Below are positions 1 through 11,700 of a DNA stretch of 64,000 bases, one piece after another (position 1 is the stretch's first letter; each line of letters begins with the position of its first letter). Source of the DNA: Powellomyces hirtus (Eukaryota > Chytridiomycota > Chytridiomycetes > Spizellomycetales > Powellomycetaceae); contig JAHLKG010000011.1 in assembly GCA_025526995.1 (NCBI GenBank), positions 496,001 through 560,000 on the forward strand. The letters are read 5' to 3'. The position numbers were made by a program, and so were the translations under genes. The notes under the pieces were generated by a model that was given only the letters and a program-made list of their open reading frames with translations, did no database searches and was not told the origin of the DNA.

Positions 1-2235
1 TCTGCCGTCTGACTCAATGTCTGGAGTATCATCCCCGCGTCAAGTCCTCTGTTCCGCTCTCCAAACCGGTCATTGCGCTGTCCGACAGCTTCATAGGCTC
101 AGCAGATCCCTTCTTGTATCAATCTGAGCAAATGAAAGAGGCGTCGCCGCAGCCTTCGGTTGCATCGGAGGCGTCAGCTCCTTTCTCGGCTCCTGCGTCA
201 ATTGTGGAAGAGTGTGAACAACCCGATCCCAAGCCGCTCAGCCCTGCCGTTCAGCCCCTTGGTAGTCCCGTACGCGTCGTACGTAAGGAATCTGCTGGAC
301 CTCGAAGTGCTGTAACACCCGTGCTTGAAAGCACACCAAGTGCCGGGAGTGACCAAGAAGCGTTGCAACCTGCTGTTTTCGTAAACGATGTACGGTTCTA
401 CCCTTGATCCAAACTGGAATTTTGCCTAAGCTAATTGGGGGGTTTGTTTTTAAAAGGTTGACAATGCAGATACGTCACAAGGTTTGCTCAACCGAACGTC
501 TGATATCATTTTTGAACATAATTTGTAAACTCTTCACACAACAGATGAACCACATGTCACTGTTGAGGACCCGTTCGCAGAGTCTCCTACACGTGAACAT
601 TCCAGCAGCGACCATGAAGCATCGGAATCGGACGACGAGTATAATCCGAGTCCAGCCGAACAACGGCGCCGCAAATCCCCCACAACAGTCATTGCAGCGA
701 AAACATGGAGCTTCCCAGCATTGACTACCGTAGAAACTCGTCGAAAGACCAGGTCAAAGCAACCTGCGCGGAATGGTAGGTGACTTGAACTCTGCAATGG
801 TCCATGATCAACCCACTTGATGCGGAATTTGCCACAGCTCGACTACCCGCGCCGAAAAAATCTCCCGGGGATGTACTTCCAGCTCAGAAAATAGACAAGA
901 AAGAGGGGAAGAGACAGCCCGCAAAAAAGATTGCGAAAGAAAAGGGTACAGTTCATCAGCACAGCAAGAGAAATCCAATCACGCCAACCCCGGCACTCGA
1001 GGAATCCGAAACGGAGATGGTTCTGGACAGCGAACAACCGACGAGACAAACTGCAAAGAAGCCTGCCAAACAAGTGGTTGCAGTCCATGAACACCGCATG
1101 AGAGACCCAGTCATGCCGAGCCCGGCAATGGAAATATCGGATACGGAGATGGTTCTGGACAGCGAACCACCCAAGAGAAAACCAATCCACCAGAGCCTGA
1201 ACGTGATCACTCCACAGAATCAAATGCCGACTAAAACTGCCAATGAGGCCACAATCATTGAATCCCGCAAAAGGCCACGCAAAAGTATTGCCTATTGTTG
1301 TGGATGGGTACCCCATGTAATGTTGCTGCTAATCTGCTTATGTTGACTTCATCAGGCGAAGAAGACACTTGTATAATGTCGGTAAAGAAGCAGCGCGCAA
1401 TCAAGCTCCTCCGCCAAGTCTTGGCAGAATCTTCAGATGAAAGCGATTTGGAGGAAACCGTGGTCGACCACTTTGTCGCACGGCGTGTTCCCTTGGCCAC
1501 ACCGGCGACCACTCCTCGAAACAGACCGGTGACCGACCCAGGCTACAGGGGGTCGGAGATCTCCGAGGTGTTTGGCGAACTCGGACGGGTGAGCACACAC
1601 AAGGGTCTGCTTCGTGGAAGCGTATGACTGAACTGACGGAATTGCAGATGTACACCAAGATGCTGAACGATAAAGCCAAGCATTTTGAGGAAAAAGTGTC
1701 CCGATCAATCACGCGGATGAACAAAGACGCCGAGTTTGTGAGAGAGAGCATTGCAATGAGGTACACTCGTATCACTGAACTCCTATTATTGTTCTCTAAT
1801 TAAAATGCGTCACAAGCGAGGCGAGGATGAACTTTCACGTCACGACAATGAACGCGGCTGCCGATGAGTTTGAGAACAGCATAGAGCGCTTGATGAGTAA
1901 CACAGGAAAGGTTGGTTTTCGGTCTGATTCGTACGATGCTCCTATGCATTACACCCAAACTCGATGAAAATCCCATGCAGATGCACAACGCAATCCCCCC
2001 GTCGCGAGAAGAGTCACAGGACGGTTCCAGCTCTTCCGAGAGCGAATGCGCAGGACGCAACAATCAAACGGATGAGACGCATGCTGCGTCTTTTGCCAAG
2101 GACTCTGATGATTCGGTAGGTGCGCTAGTTGTCCGCAAGCGAGGGGACATGGAAACATTGAAGAGTTTCTTTTTTCAAGAGCGAGGCAAGTTCCTTTTAA
2201 GGCAGGCGAATGCCTTCAGGAACGCACTCAGCTAG
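1..2235 (+). CDS. Unknown charged nuclear-type protein, 3' part (5' end outside window)
   Basis: The reading frame is open from the first bases, so the gene begins upstream of the window. I see about six exons: 1 to about 389, about 570-772, 823 to about 1290, about 1360-1578, 1650-1760 and about 1820-2235, ending at TAG 2233-2235. The product is rich in Ser, Pro, Lys and acidic residues. It carries two copies of a 44-residue unit (about 955-1175) built around TEMVLDSE, followed by a KKxAKQ-type basic patch, then an acidic SSDESDLEE stretch. The last exons encode a likely coiled coil (MYTKMLNDKAKHFEEKVSR and onwards). I do not recognise the family. Low-complexity basic/acidic sequence before a C-terminal coiled coil resembles chromosome-axis proteins (SYCP2/SYCP3-like), but this is a guess. 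Splice junctions in the first half are uncertain. Confidence 0.55.
955..1180 (+). repeat. Two-copy 132-base coding repeat
   Basis: Two neighbouring copies of a unit of about 132 bases encode 44-residue repeats. The shared core is H-x-H-x-x-R-x-P-x-x-P-x-P-A-x-E, then S-x-TEMVLDSE and a basic patch. The DNA string gagatggttctggacagcga occurs in both copies, near 1014 and 1146. It lies within the left-edge gene and looks like an internal duplication. Confidence 0.7.
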
Positions 2236-2458
2236 ACCGATGCTGTCTACACCTATTGACGCCGTGATTAGATCACTGGCTAAGAACCAAGTTTCGATAC
2301 TGTTTTTGTGACAAAACAGCAGTCTCTATTAGGAACGGTGGACGACTTGTTTATTACGTAGCGTAGGCGGGGAAGTGAAATCAGTGAAATTTGTTTAGAT
2401 AGGATGACTTCTGCTCGGCGGTGTCGGCCTGTTGTGTGTGTTGTGTAATGTTTGTAGG

Positions 2459-4258
2459 CTACGGAGCTAGCCTGTAAATAATTCTATCTATTTCCGTCAA
2501 CGTGTCGATTAGCGGATCGGATGGGCCCGCTTTCAAGGTCTTTGCTGATTTACTTCCTTTGGGCGTAGGAGCTGCGTTTTCTTGCCTGTATGATGGGCAC
2601 AGTGTTAAATGTTAGTTGTTGCATCTCAAAAAGGGGGAACTCTCGCAACTCACCGGAAAAACTGCGCCAGTGTGCGGGCTTCAGATGTGCTGATCGAGGC
2701 CCATTCGTTTGGTGTTGAGGCAGACCTTATACCATTTGTATCAGTGCTAGTATTGCTACTAGCGCTTGTTGTTGTCGCCAAGGAAGGTGGTGGCCACCCA
2801 GAGCCATACACGTATATTTTCCCATCATGCAACGGAAACATCCAAAACTCATTGCCCTGTGAAAGTGGTTAGCAACTATGCATTAGGGGGGACCAGCACA
2901 AAAAGCACAATTTTGCGCGGTACATATCGGTACTCACCCATCTATCTTCTCCTAGTCGATTGATCTGGGGCCTTATTCGATCGATAGCCTTCGAGATCCC
3001 TCGCGCTTTGAGAGCCAATTTCTCCAGCTCGGCATCTCGTTTCCGTTGGTGCGGGGTGAGAGCATTCGCCCCATTGGCGGATTTGATGTTTTTCTTTTTT
3101 GTGCGTTTGATGCTTTCCTGGAACCCCTGCTCTGCAGTTTCATAATCCGCGTGTGCCTTCACAGCCGCCGCATCACACAGCCGCAACTGCTTCGACAGCG
3201 CATTGTATTCCGTCAGAGCATCTTCCACTGCATCGCGGATGAGGTGCGGACAGTGTTGCTGGACGAGTGTGACGAGGGTGTGCAGGCATGCGATGAGAAC
3301 GGCAAAGGGCACGCGGTCCAGGCTGTTGACGGTACGGAGCGTACGGAGTTCCGTGAGTGCAAGAGACCAGTCATGGTCGTCGTTGTCTGAGGAGGTGGAG
3401 AAGAGGGGTGCGTAGTGGCGGACGTCGAGGAGGTCGGCAATCTGAGACCATTTGCCAGTGCGCCGGGAGGTGGCGGCGGTTGGGAGTGCGGGGAGTATCG
3501 GTGCTGCTGGTGAATTTGGCGTGGCGTTAGGATTGTCTGTAGCTGAGACGGGCGTGTTTCTTGCGGCTTTCTCATTTTTCTGCGCTTGTAGGATGAGGAT
3601 GTCGAGCAACGCATGTGCTGCATCTGTGCATGCCGCGGCGGCCCAGTCGGAGGTATCGGACAGTGCGTCCACGACGTGTGCGGGCATCCCCAGCGGCGTG
3701 GCAAAGCGGTAGAGAAACTGCTGGACTTGGAGAAACACATCGAATGCGGATTGCGAGAACGGTATGCTCAGCGGTTGGAGGGCTGGAGGCGGGATGGCGA
3801 TGGGAATTGTGGGGCGTTGTTTAGAGTTCGCGGATGCGGGTTTTGGCTTTTCCTGTGTCGGTTTTGTGGTACTGGATTGCACCGGCGTTTTGTCATTGTC
3901 CGCTTTCCGTTTCTTGTGACTAGGTTTCTTTCCAGCACTGTCACGCCACTCAATCTTGACGTACGCTGCCTCATTTACTTGAAACCGCACCGCCGCGTCC
4001 AAGAACCCTAGTTTCCCATTCCACCCGTGCTTCCCGCTTTCGCCCTTGTTGTCCTCCAATCCCGGCTTTGCAGCACCCTCAGCTTGGACGACGGGGTTGA
4101 CGTCGATACGGAACGGGCTTCTGATCTACTGACATGGGTGTGTTAAATAAAGCAGGTTCTACAAACGCAAAATGATGGTGAGGTGCTCGAATGCGAGCGA
4201 CCGTGGGCACCTGTGTCCATTGTGTTGACAGCCTTCTGGTTGGGCTTGGAGAAGGCAT
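2459..4258 (-). CDS. DDT/WHIM-domain chromatin-remodelling accessory protein
   Basis: Four exons (4258-4211, 4125-2938, 2856-2654, 2585-2459) give 521 residues in one frame. Around residues 143-200 lies a DDT-like helix bundle (FDVFLQVQQFLYRFATPLGM). It is followed by a helical WHIM1-like stretch (LTELRTLRTVNSLDRVPFAVL) and a charged coiled region. The join of exons 2 and 3 creates RLGEDRWGNEFWMF, the classic WHIM3/WSD signature (LGxDRxGNxYW). DDT plus WHIM proteins bind ISWI-type remodelling ATPases and read linker DNA between nucleosomes, so a nuclear role is expected. The protein is much shorter than BAZ/ACF1 or Itc1 and shows no PHD or bromodomain. The start at 4258 is inferred from the in-frame splice. 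The gene ends tail to tail with the left-edge gene, 223 bases away. Confidence 0.72.
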
Positions 4259-4714
4259 TGACGATGAGAGAATAGGTGAGCAACTGGAGAATAAGTAGCA
4301 GAGAGAGCAAAAAGACCCGACGCGTCTGACGCGTCCGAAAAGTTTTCCCTTCGAATTTTGTTTTACCTCGAACGCTATTCTATCCTTGGTAGTGCATGTC
4401 TTGACAAACTGACCAAACCTGTCATGGGGACCCAGTATCCAATCTGCGAAGACCCAGAATTCAGAGTAACAAGAGTACACTCGCTTAGATAACAAGTATG
4501 ACCATTGCAGTTTAGGCAGACGGACAGTTGAGAAGGGGAGCATCTAGCAGGATGCCGCGCAACAGATGAGAGAACTCCAGTCCAAGCCCGTCGTCATAAC
4601 TAGCGGATAATTGCAGTTACAAGTCGGGGCTGCTCTGTCTTCCCTTATTCTCCTTTCCAAAGAACTCTGTCAACAAGGCTGGGTTGGGGAGTCTTTATTA
4701 GCCACTCGCCAGCA

Positions 4715-4723
4715 GTCACGTGA
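4715..4723. promoter_or_regulatory. GTCACGTGA box
   Basis: GTCACGTGA fits RTCACRTG and contains the E-box CACGTG. It is in the divergent region between the DDT/WHIM gene (start 4258) and the chitinase gene (start 5525). Confidence 0.4.
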
Positions 4724-4996
4724 TGAGCGCCATCTCACTGTCGACGTGCGTATGTCAGAAACTTACAGTGGCGATATTGCTGCCAGCATGACTCCACTGT
4801 GCGCCAAGTCCCCTGTCAAAGCGAGCATGATGGGTGTCACGTAGCTTGAGATTCGGATTCGCAGGGGATTTCTCTTACCCAAAGACGCCTAAGACGTAAA
4901 ATGAGCAGACGCCAATCCTCCACAGCTGCGTGGATCTGGAGTGGGGGCTTTCGATGAGCGATGATTGTATATGAATGCTTATTTAACGTCGATCTC

Positions 4997-5022
4997 TGTG
5001 TGTGTGTGTGTGTCTGTCTGTC
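4997..5022. repeat. TG/TCTG microsatellite
   Basis: A run of TG dinucleotides followed by TCTG tetranucleotides lies about 500 bases before the chitinase start. It is a simple-sequence repeat in non-coding DNA. Confidence 0.85.
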
Positions 5023-5332
5023 ACTTTGACACTTCATTCGGACAAACGCGCTTTTACGGCTCACATAAGCATCACGGCGCGCGTTACGAAAGCACCGCCA
5101 CTGGCACTTTTCGAAGCGCGACTGCCCTGTGTGAGTTTCTTTTCGTTCGAAACCTTCCCGAATAAGCGAGTACATAAGCACGCTTAACCTGAGGTTGTCA
5201 GCTGCATTCAGCTTACCCGGGTTCTCCAAATGAGCGCGAGAACGAAAGGAAGTTCATGAGACCAATGTTCTTGCCCTCCGCACGTATCCATTATGACAAT
5301 GAGTCTGAGTAGTTTTCTCCTCTGTGAAAATG

Positions 5333-5341
5333 TATATAAAA
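5333..5341 (+). promoter_or_regulatory. TATA box of the CBM2-GH18 chitinase gene
   Basis: TATATAAAA lies 184 bases before the ATG at 5525, and the stretch between is C/T-rich as expected for a 5' leader. Strong TATA boxes are typical of regulated secreted-enzyme genes, so inducible expression is plausible. Confidence 0.6.
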
Positions 5342-5524
5342 GAGCGTCCAGAAACGCTTCCTCCCACCTCCCGCCCACCTCCCGCCCAACTTCCGCGCTC
5401 GTCTTCCATTCTTATCTTCATCTTCCGATCGTGAAAAACTGGTCTTTACCGCCCAGGTTGAAGGAGCAATTGATAACCACTGCAGGGACGAAAACGGAAG
5501 CAACAACAATTTGCACACAAGATC

Positions 5525-7866
5525 ATGGCTCGTTCATCCGGCACCTTGACGACGCGAGACGCTCTTCTTGCGTTATCATGCTCGCTCAGCATACTTCATG
5601 GTGCGGTGGCGGCCCCGTTGTCGCAGGACCTCATCCAAAAGCGCTTCTATGCCGAACCAAACTCAGCGGCTGGCACTTGGGAGTCACGCGTATATCGGCA
5701 AGGTGTCAATATGCAGCAGGACTTCTCCGAGCAAGGTAAGAAGATGGGAAAGTGCAGTGATCTTCATGCCCAAACAGCGAGTGTGGATACTTGCACAGAA
5801 GTTTCGAAAGAACAGCTTCTTGCTTTGGCGACGTTTTTGCGGTTAAGAGACACGTGTGCTAAGGTTCCCCTCTTCCATTGCACGGTTTCCTCTCTTCCTC
5901 TCTAGCCGCCATCACTGACTATGTAAATTCTATCGTATCCCGACAAGCAGCATCGGGAGGCGCGGCGGCCCAAGGCACGTGGCAAGGATCGGTCGATTTC
6001 ACGCTCAAGATCTGGGACGGGGGATTCTGCGCGCACTTGCAATTGATCAACCCGGCGCCCGTCGAGTCGGAAAGCTGGGCACTTGCCATCACCCTCCCGG
6101 CATCTGCCGAGTTGTACACGAGCTGGAGTGGTGACTACAAACAAGACGCTGCAAACCCCCGAAAGTACTCTGCCACACCGGCTTTTTGGAACGGAAACAT
6201 TGTCTCGGGAAGCAGCAAGAACACTGGATTCTGCGCCCAATTCCCTGATGACGTGCCTTCTGCCGACATGGCTGCACCGCAGTTCCTGCTTACTATGTCA
6301 GGCACACCCATCACCGCGCCCCCAGTGGTCTCCAAGCCTGATCCCGCGGCCCCCGCGAAACCGCCAGCAGCGCCAGAGCCAGCACTTCCCCCCGCACCAG
6401 CCCCGGCACCAGCCCCGGCGCCTCCAAAGCCGAACCCGCCTGTGGTCGTCCCACCTGTCGTCACTTCCGTTGCGCCGTCGCCCCCAAAACCCACACAGGC
6501 ACCCGCAAAACCACCCACCGCCCCTACGACTCCCCCGACGAGCACCGATGATGTGCTCGCCAAAGCGGCAGCCGGAAAGCTCCTCGTGGGATATTGGGGA
6601 CAGGTGACTGCCCGGTACGTACAAAGGCACATCAAGCAAGCGCTTCGTTGTGGCTTTCCCGAATGACTAACAATTTCTCGATTCATCAAACAGCACCGAC
6701 ACGCCCGCCGAACAAGCTGTAGATGCATACTGTGATGGCCCATACGACGTCATCAATATTGCGTTCGCAAACGTGTTTCGCAACACTGAGAGAACCATTG
6801 ACCTCAATCTCGCCAGCAATTGCGGAGCCACGTTCGCAGGAAGCTCCGTTCTTGACTGTCCTGCGGTGAGAGTCTTTGAATGGGTCTCAGGCATAGCTTT
6901 ACCGCTCGCTCTGAACATCTATCGCGCTTTTGCTTGCAGGTCGGTGTAGCCATCGCCCGTTGCCAAGCCCTCGGCAAGAAAGTAATCCTTTCCCTCGGAG
7001 GTGGAATCGCATCCGTTGGCTTCTCTGATGCCGCTGACATAGAACGCTTTACCAACGCTCTGTGGAACATGTTCCTCGGCGGCACCGATGCAGCTTACAA
7101 CCGACCGTTTGGAAAGGATGTCATACTTGACGGGTTTGATCTTGACGTCGAGGGCGGATCAGACTATGGTTACGACTCGTTTATGAGCCAGATCACGGAG
7201 CTGATGAATGCGGGAACACGGAAGTTCTATGCAACTGGTATGTGCGGGTGTTTGCAAATGTCAATCAGTGTGTCTTCATTATAAACAAATCGTCATTTCG
7301 TTTGTAGCCGCTCCGCAATGCTTCTTCCCGGACGTTCTCCAAAACACGGCATATGCTAAAGGGTATTTCGACTGGCTCAATATCCAATGGTACAACAACG
7401 TGTAAGTCTTGACCATCTAAAACAAAAGTACTAGCAAAGAGACGAGTCCACCCTCCTGATCACAGACGTTGTTTGCGCGTGTTGTTTCAGATGCGGCAAC
7501 ATGAACTACCCGGCAGACTCATGGAGCAAGGCGGTCGATTACTGGTACAACTGGGCCAATACCGTATCCGTCAACCCCAACGTACGACTGCTCGTCGGCG
7601 CACCGGCGTCAACCTCCTCCGCATCCTCAGAAAGCTTTGTTCCAGTCACGACCGCGTTAACGGGGAAGACCGCAACCATGGCTGCCATCATAAAATCATG
7701 GCGAGCGAACCAGGGATCGCGATTCGGTGAGAATAGTACCTGATGCGATTCGTAGTTTGGAAATCCGTACTGACTGCATCATACAGGTGGTGTCATGCTG
7801 TGGGAAGTCGTGGCAGCAAAGCAAAACGCCGACTATGCGCAGCAGATCCGAAATGTCCTCGGCTGA
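5525..7866 (+). CDS. Secreted chitinase: CBM2-type binding domain + proline linker + GH18
   Basis: Seven exons (5525-5735, 5906-6614, 6694-6865, 6940-7237, 7308-7401, 7491-7726, 7787-7866) give 599 residues. A signal peptide covers about residues 1-29 (LLALSCSLSILHGAVAAP). Residues about 85-205 form a CBM2-like cellulose/chitin-binding domain with spaced Trp residues and a paired Cys near each end. Next is a long Pro/Ala linker with PAPAPAPAP runs. From about residue 255 there is a GH18 class III-type catalytic domain starting at LLVGYWGQ. The motif DGFDLDVEG supplies D428, D431, D433 and the catalytic acid E435, so the enzyme should be active. GH18 enzymes hydrolyse beta-1,4 GlcNAc bonds with retention. 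Likely roles are wall remodelling or digestion of outside chitin. CBM2 is mainly a bacterial module, which makes this pairing notable. Confidence 0.88.
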
Positions 7867-8745
7867 AAATCAGTGGGAGAGGACACTGCCCAAATACGAA
7901 CTCGCACGGACACACTACTTCAAAGCGGGACCGGCCAGATCAAGGACTTGTAAATATGCGATTTTGAACTTACTAGTGAAAGAGCGATGTGAAAGATAAA
8001 GCTGTGTGATTATTGAATTGTTATTTAAAAGGTTTTTGGAAATGTATAAGAATGACATCTGAAAGGATGTGTGAAAAACAATCCGAGCTATAGTATCATA
8101 CTGAAAGTGTTGAGTGTTGGGATCAACATATATGTAGAGAGATCTCTGTGCATACATTCTGAACCGCCATGAATCCGCCTATCTCAACACGATGACAGTC
8201 TTGGACAAAATTTTAATCGTCCGAGCCAGGGATTGGGCCAGATCCTCAAAAACAGAAGCTTTTTGATACGACGGTCTCGGACAGACGTCCAAATTCAACC
8301 AATATTGAAGACTCCACACCGTTTTTTTTTGCCAAAAACTCTCTGTTCAAATCACATAAAATCTATTCCAGATTGGTTCAAAAAGAATTTTATGGACCAC
8401 TGTCACAACTTAATCCCTCAAGCTTTCCCATCGAAGCACACTCGAGAGAGCGACAGAAGGATAATTACACGTTTGAAAGTGTCACAACAGACGACCGATG
8501 AATATCATGCAATCACTTCAAGGACTGAAGCACAACGGACTAAAAACTGATCAAAATGCTCTTCTATTCTTTTGCTATCCTCTTCTGAGGAGCGACTACG
8601 AAGTCCCACAAGCAGCACAAACTAATTCTCTTCAGGGCACAAAGGTCTAAGCGTTATAAGCCCGGACATAAAAAAAAAGTCTCAATCCCATATCCGATCC
8701 CGTTGCTCATAAGCAAAACGGTTCATGTATCACACCGAGCCTTGC
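7867..8745. other. AT-rich intergenic region between convergent genes
   Basis: This stretch separates the 3' ends of the chitinase and the PKD/REJ gene. It is AT-rich with scattered short open frames and no recognisable product. It probably holds the two 3' untranslated regions. Confidence 0.6.
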
Positions 8746-11700
8746 TTAGAGGGCGGTGGTACGCGGCCTGTTCTGCCTCTTCGCAACCAAGACACCAGCA
8801 GCAACGATGGCTGCAGCTCCGACGACACATCCGACGGTGATACCGGCGATAGCGCCGCCCGAGAGCTTGATACCGTCGTCATCTTCCGCCGGGGGAGTAA
8901 CACCCGGTGCGAGACGAACCACAACGAACTCGTTGCTGGGGTAGGTGGTGGACGCAGTGTCACGTTTGCGAAGCGCGGCGGCGGAGACGAATGTGCACGA
9001 GCATTCGGTAAGGCCATCGGTGGTTGCGCCGGTGGTGCAACCGTTGGGGGTGAATGCTAAGGTGGCACTGTCCCACACCTGGCACGATGCCGTGTGTGTC
9101 TCCTGCTCGGTGGTAAGCGTCTCGGGAAGCCAGAACTGAACTGTCGAGGAAAGGATTCCGGCGCGGATGGTGGTCGTGGGGTTGGCGTAGGACAGAGAGA
9201 GCACAGGCGAGGTAAATTTGGCATCCTTGGTGTTGCGGGCACCGCGAGTAATGACCATCGTTGCGACGGTGCATCCGGCGTCGGCGTTGCGGTCCGCCGC
9301 GGCGCCAGACTTGGGAGCGGTGTCATCAATCCGTGGGTGCTTGACCCTCGCATTCTCGTAGCCGATCTCGGAGTTCAAGTTCTCCGTAGTTGTCAGAGGA
9401 ACGTACTGAGTAGCGAGAGCCGACGTTCCATCCGCCGAAAGGATTTGCAAAGGGGATGTACCGGCAATGCAAGCTCTGTTCTTGGACATGGCAGCACCGC
9501 TCTGGTGAGATGCGAGCAGAGCCGCATTCTCAACGTCAGCGGAGACGGGATCAGTGACGACACCGGACCCCCTGGGAGGGTAAGTGCTTGCAACAGACTG
9601 ACGCCTAAAAAGACCGGAAGTCTGGGCAGGGAACAATCTGCTCATGGTGTTGACAATCGAGCCTCCAGCGCCAGTGTCCAAGGGAGCGGAGCCTGGAGTG
9701 GTGTCCGCGATGATGTTTGCTGCCAAGGTACCAACGGCTCCCAATGCTGCATTTTGCGCAGTGCTAGTTGAGGAGAGATGTGAAAGATGAGATGAGCAAA
9801 CCACAAATATAAGGCAAAGATGCCAGAAGTTACTCACGCGTCCATGATGGAGAGATCGTTGCTCAGCAGAGCCTTCGCGCAGCTGTTGGCTGTGTCTGAG
9901 TCCTTGGCATTGACTGCAAGGTCGACCATAGCGTTGACGACGACGGCTTGCGCTTGAGCAGCCGCAGCCACAGCTTCAGGACTCGAGTATCCACCCTCGT
10001 TGCTCTTGGAGACCAAGGCGGCGGAATTGATACTGGCAGAAATCAAAGCCTGAGAGTCGCCAGAGGCGATGGCGTTTCGGATCGCGTTCGCGGATGCGCT
10101 TATAGCTTCACCCAGGGCCGCGGAACTGATCGGCTGGAGAACGAGCGGCGTTGGGTACGCGTAGGTGGTTGTTGCTCCCTTGCTGTCGAAAACACGGACG
10201 ACAATATTCACAGTTCCTTCGTGAGGGATCTTGAAAGTGCCCTCGCTCTCGGTGGATCGGATGGAAAGTCCAGATTCAACAGTCCTGCCCCCGCTCAAGT
10301 AAGTGTAACTATAAGCATAGCGCAAAGTGTCCCCGTCGGTGCTAGCTTTCCAGCCGCCAGCGCTGAACTTGTACTCAGTCGTGTAGGCGGTTCCAGGGTT
10401 GGCACCTTGTGCAAGGGTCAACGACCCTCCGGAGGGTGGAGCCAGCACGTTGATGATAGTGTATGCTTGTGCTTGGGCGCTGGAGCCGGGAACGGTGACA
10501 ACAAGCGAGAAGTTGTATGATCCGGGTGCCAATGCGTTGGCCTTGAAGTAGACGTACGAGTTTGTCTCTCCGCCGAAAAGGACCTTGTCGGTGTTTGTAA
10601 CAAGGTTGCCGGGGAGAGATGACCATCGGTAATTGGCTGTGTCAACGTCACCAACGCAGGTGGCACGAATGCCAATGACGTTGTCGCTGATGATTGAGTT
10701 GGCGGCTACGTTGGAGCTATCGTATTCAGCGGTACAGGCGATTGCGACATTGGCTGCCACATCGACGATAGTGGAGGCGGATGCTGTCTGAGAAGCGCCA
10801 GACGATCCGACTGTCACAGTAAAGTTGTAGACGCCCGCGGAAAGGGTGTTTTCCGGAATGTTGATGAAGTTGGCGGTGTTGGAAGCAAAGGCTGCCGGGC
10901 AAGCACCGGTAGATGTACAGGTCCACGAGTAGGTGAGCACCGCCTTGGGGTACGCATTGTCGCGACTGGCCGAAGCATCCAATCTCAAAGGAATGTTGGC
11001 ACCTGTGCTTCTTGTTGCACCACCTGCCAGATTGGCGACGAAGGCACGGGGAATGGGCAGTACGCTGATGGATTTGGTTGCGGTTTTACCGTCGACAGTT
11101 GTAACGGTGACGGTGACCGAGGAGCCAGAGGCATCAGCCTGCAGACCCTCTGGCACGTAGAGCTTGGAGGTGGTGGTCACCGAATTGGCGCCGAAGCCAC
11201 CAGTGGCATTGGTAGTCCACAAGTACTTCAGAGCGGCGGAATCAGCGCTGTTGCAAGTCACGTACACGCCGCTAGCCGTCAAACTGAGGGGATTTCCGAG
11301 ACCGACGAATACGGTTTCTGGGCCAGAGACGCTGACCGTGGGAGGGGCAGAGGCAGAAATCTAATACCAGACAAGTGTGATGCGAATGAGTCATTGCCCA
11401 TGGTTGGTGAACAAGTCAGGGAAGTTTAACAATTTGTGACTTACCACTAGAGTGTATTGGGCATTGAGAGTGTAGGTGTTCACGATAGGATCGGCACGCT
11501 CAACAAGGGCTCTCCTGAAAAGATTGCGCTTTTTCTCATCAGCACGTTGGCGCACATACTCCTTGAATGCCTCGGCCCGACGACGCAAGGCAAGACCGGT
11601 TGGAGCTGCTGTGGTTGTTGTCTCAGTAGTCCCAGTGGTGGTTGTCTCAGTAGCTGTCGTAACTGTTGTCTCAGTAGTTGTCGCAACAGTTGTCGTCTCG

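Larger units (their letters stand above)
4259..5524. other. Intergenic region between divergent DDT/WHIM and chitinase genes
   Basis: No convincing gene is visible. The stretch holds an RTCACRTG box at 4715-4723, a TG-rich microsatellite near 4997-5020 and the TATA box of the chitinase gene at 5333-5341. The only sizeable open frames (4543-4079 and 5229-4837, minus) lack family features. Confidence 0.6.

Noticed and set aside
1650..2235. Firm assignment of the left-edge gene as SYCP3
   Set aside because: Only a short MYTK-type coincidence and coiled-coil character support it, and the N-terminal part is outside the window.
6135..6743. 202-codon minus-strand Gly/Ala-rich frame
   Set aside because: It mirrors the Pro/Ala linker of the chitinase, where C-rich codons read as Gly/Ala on the other strand.
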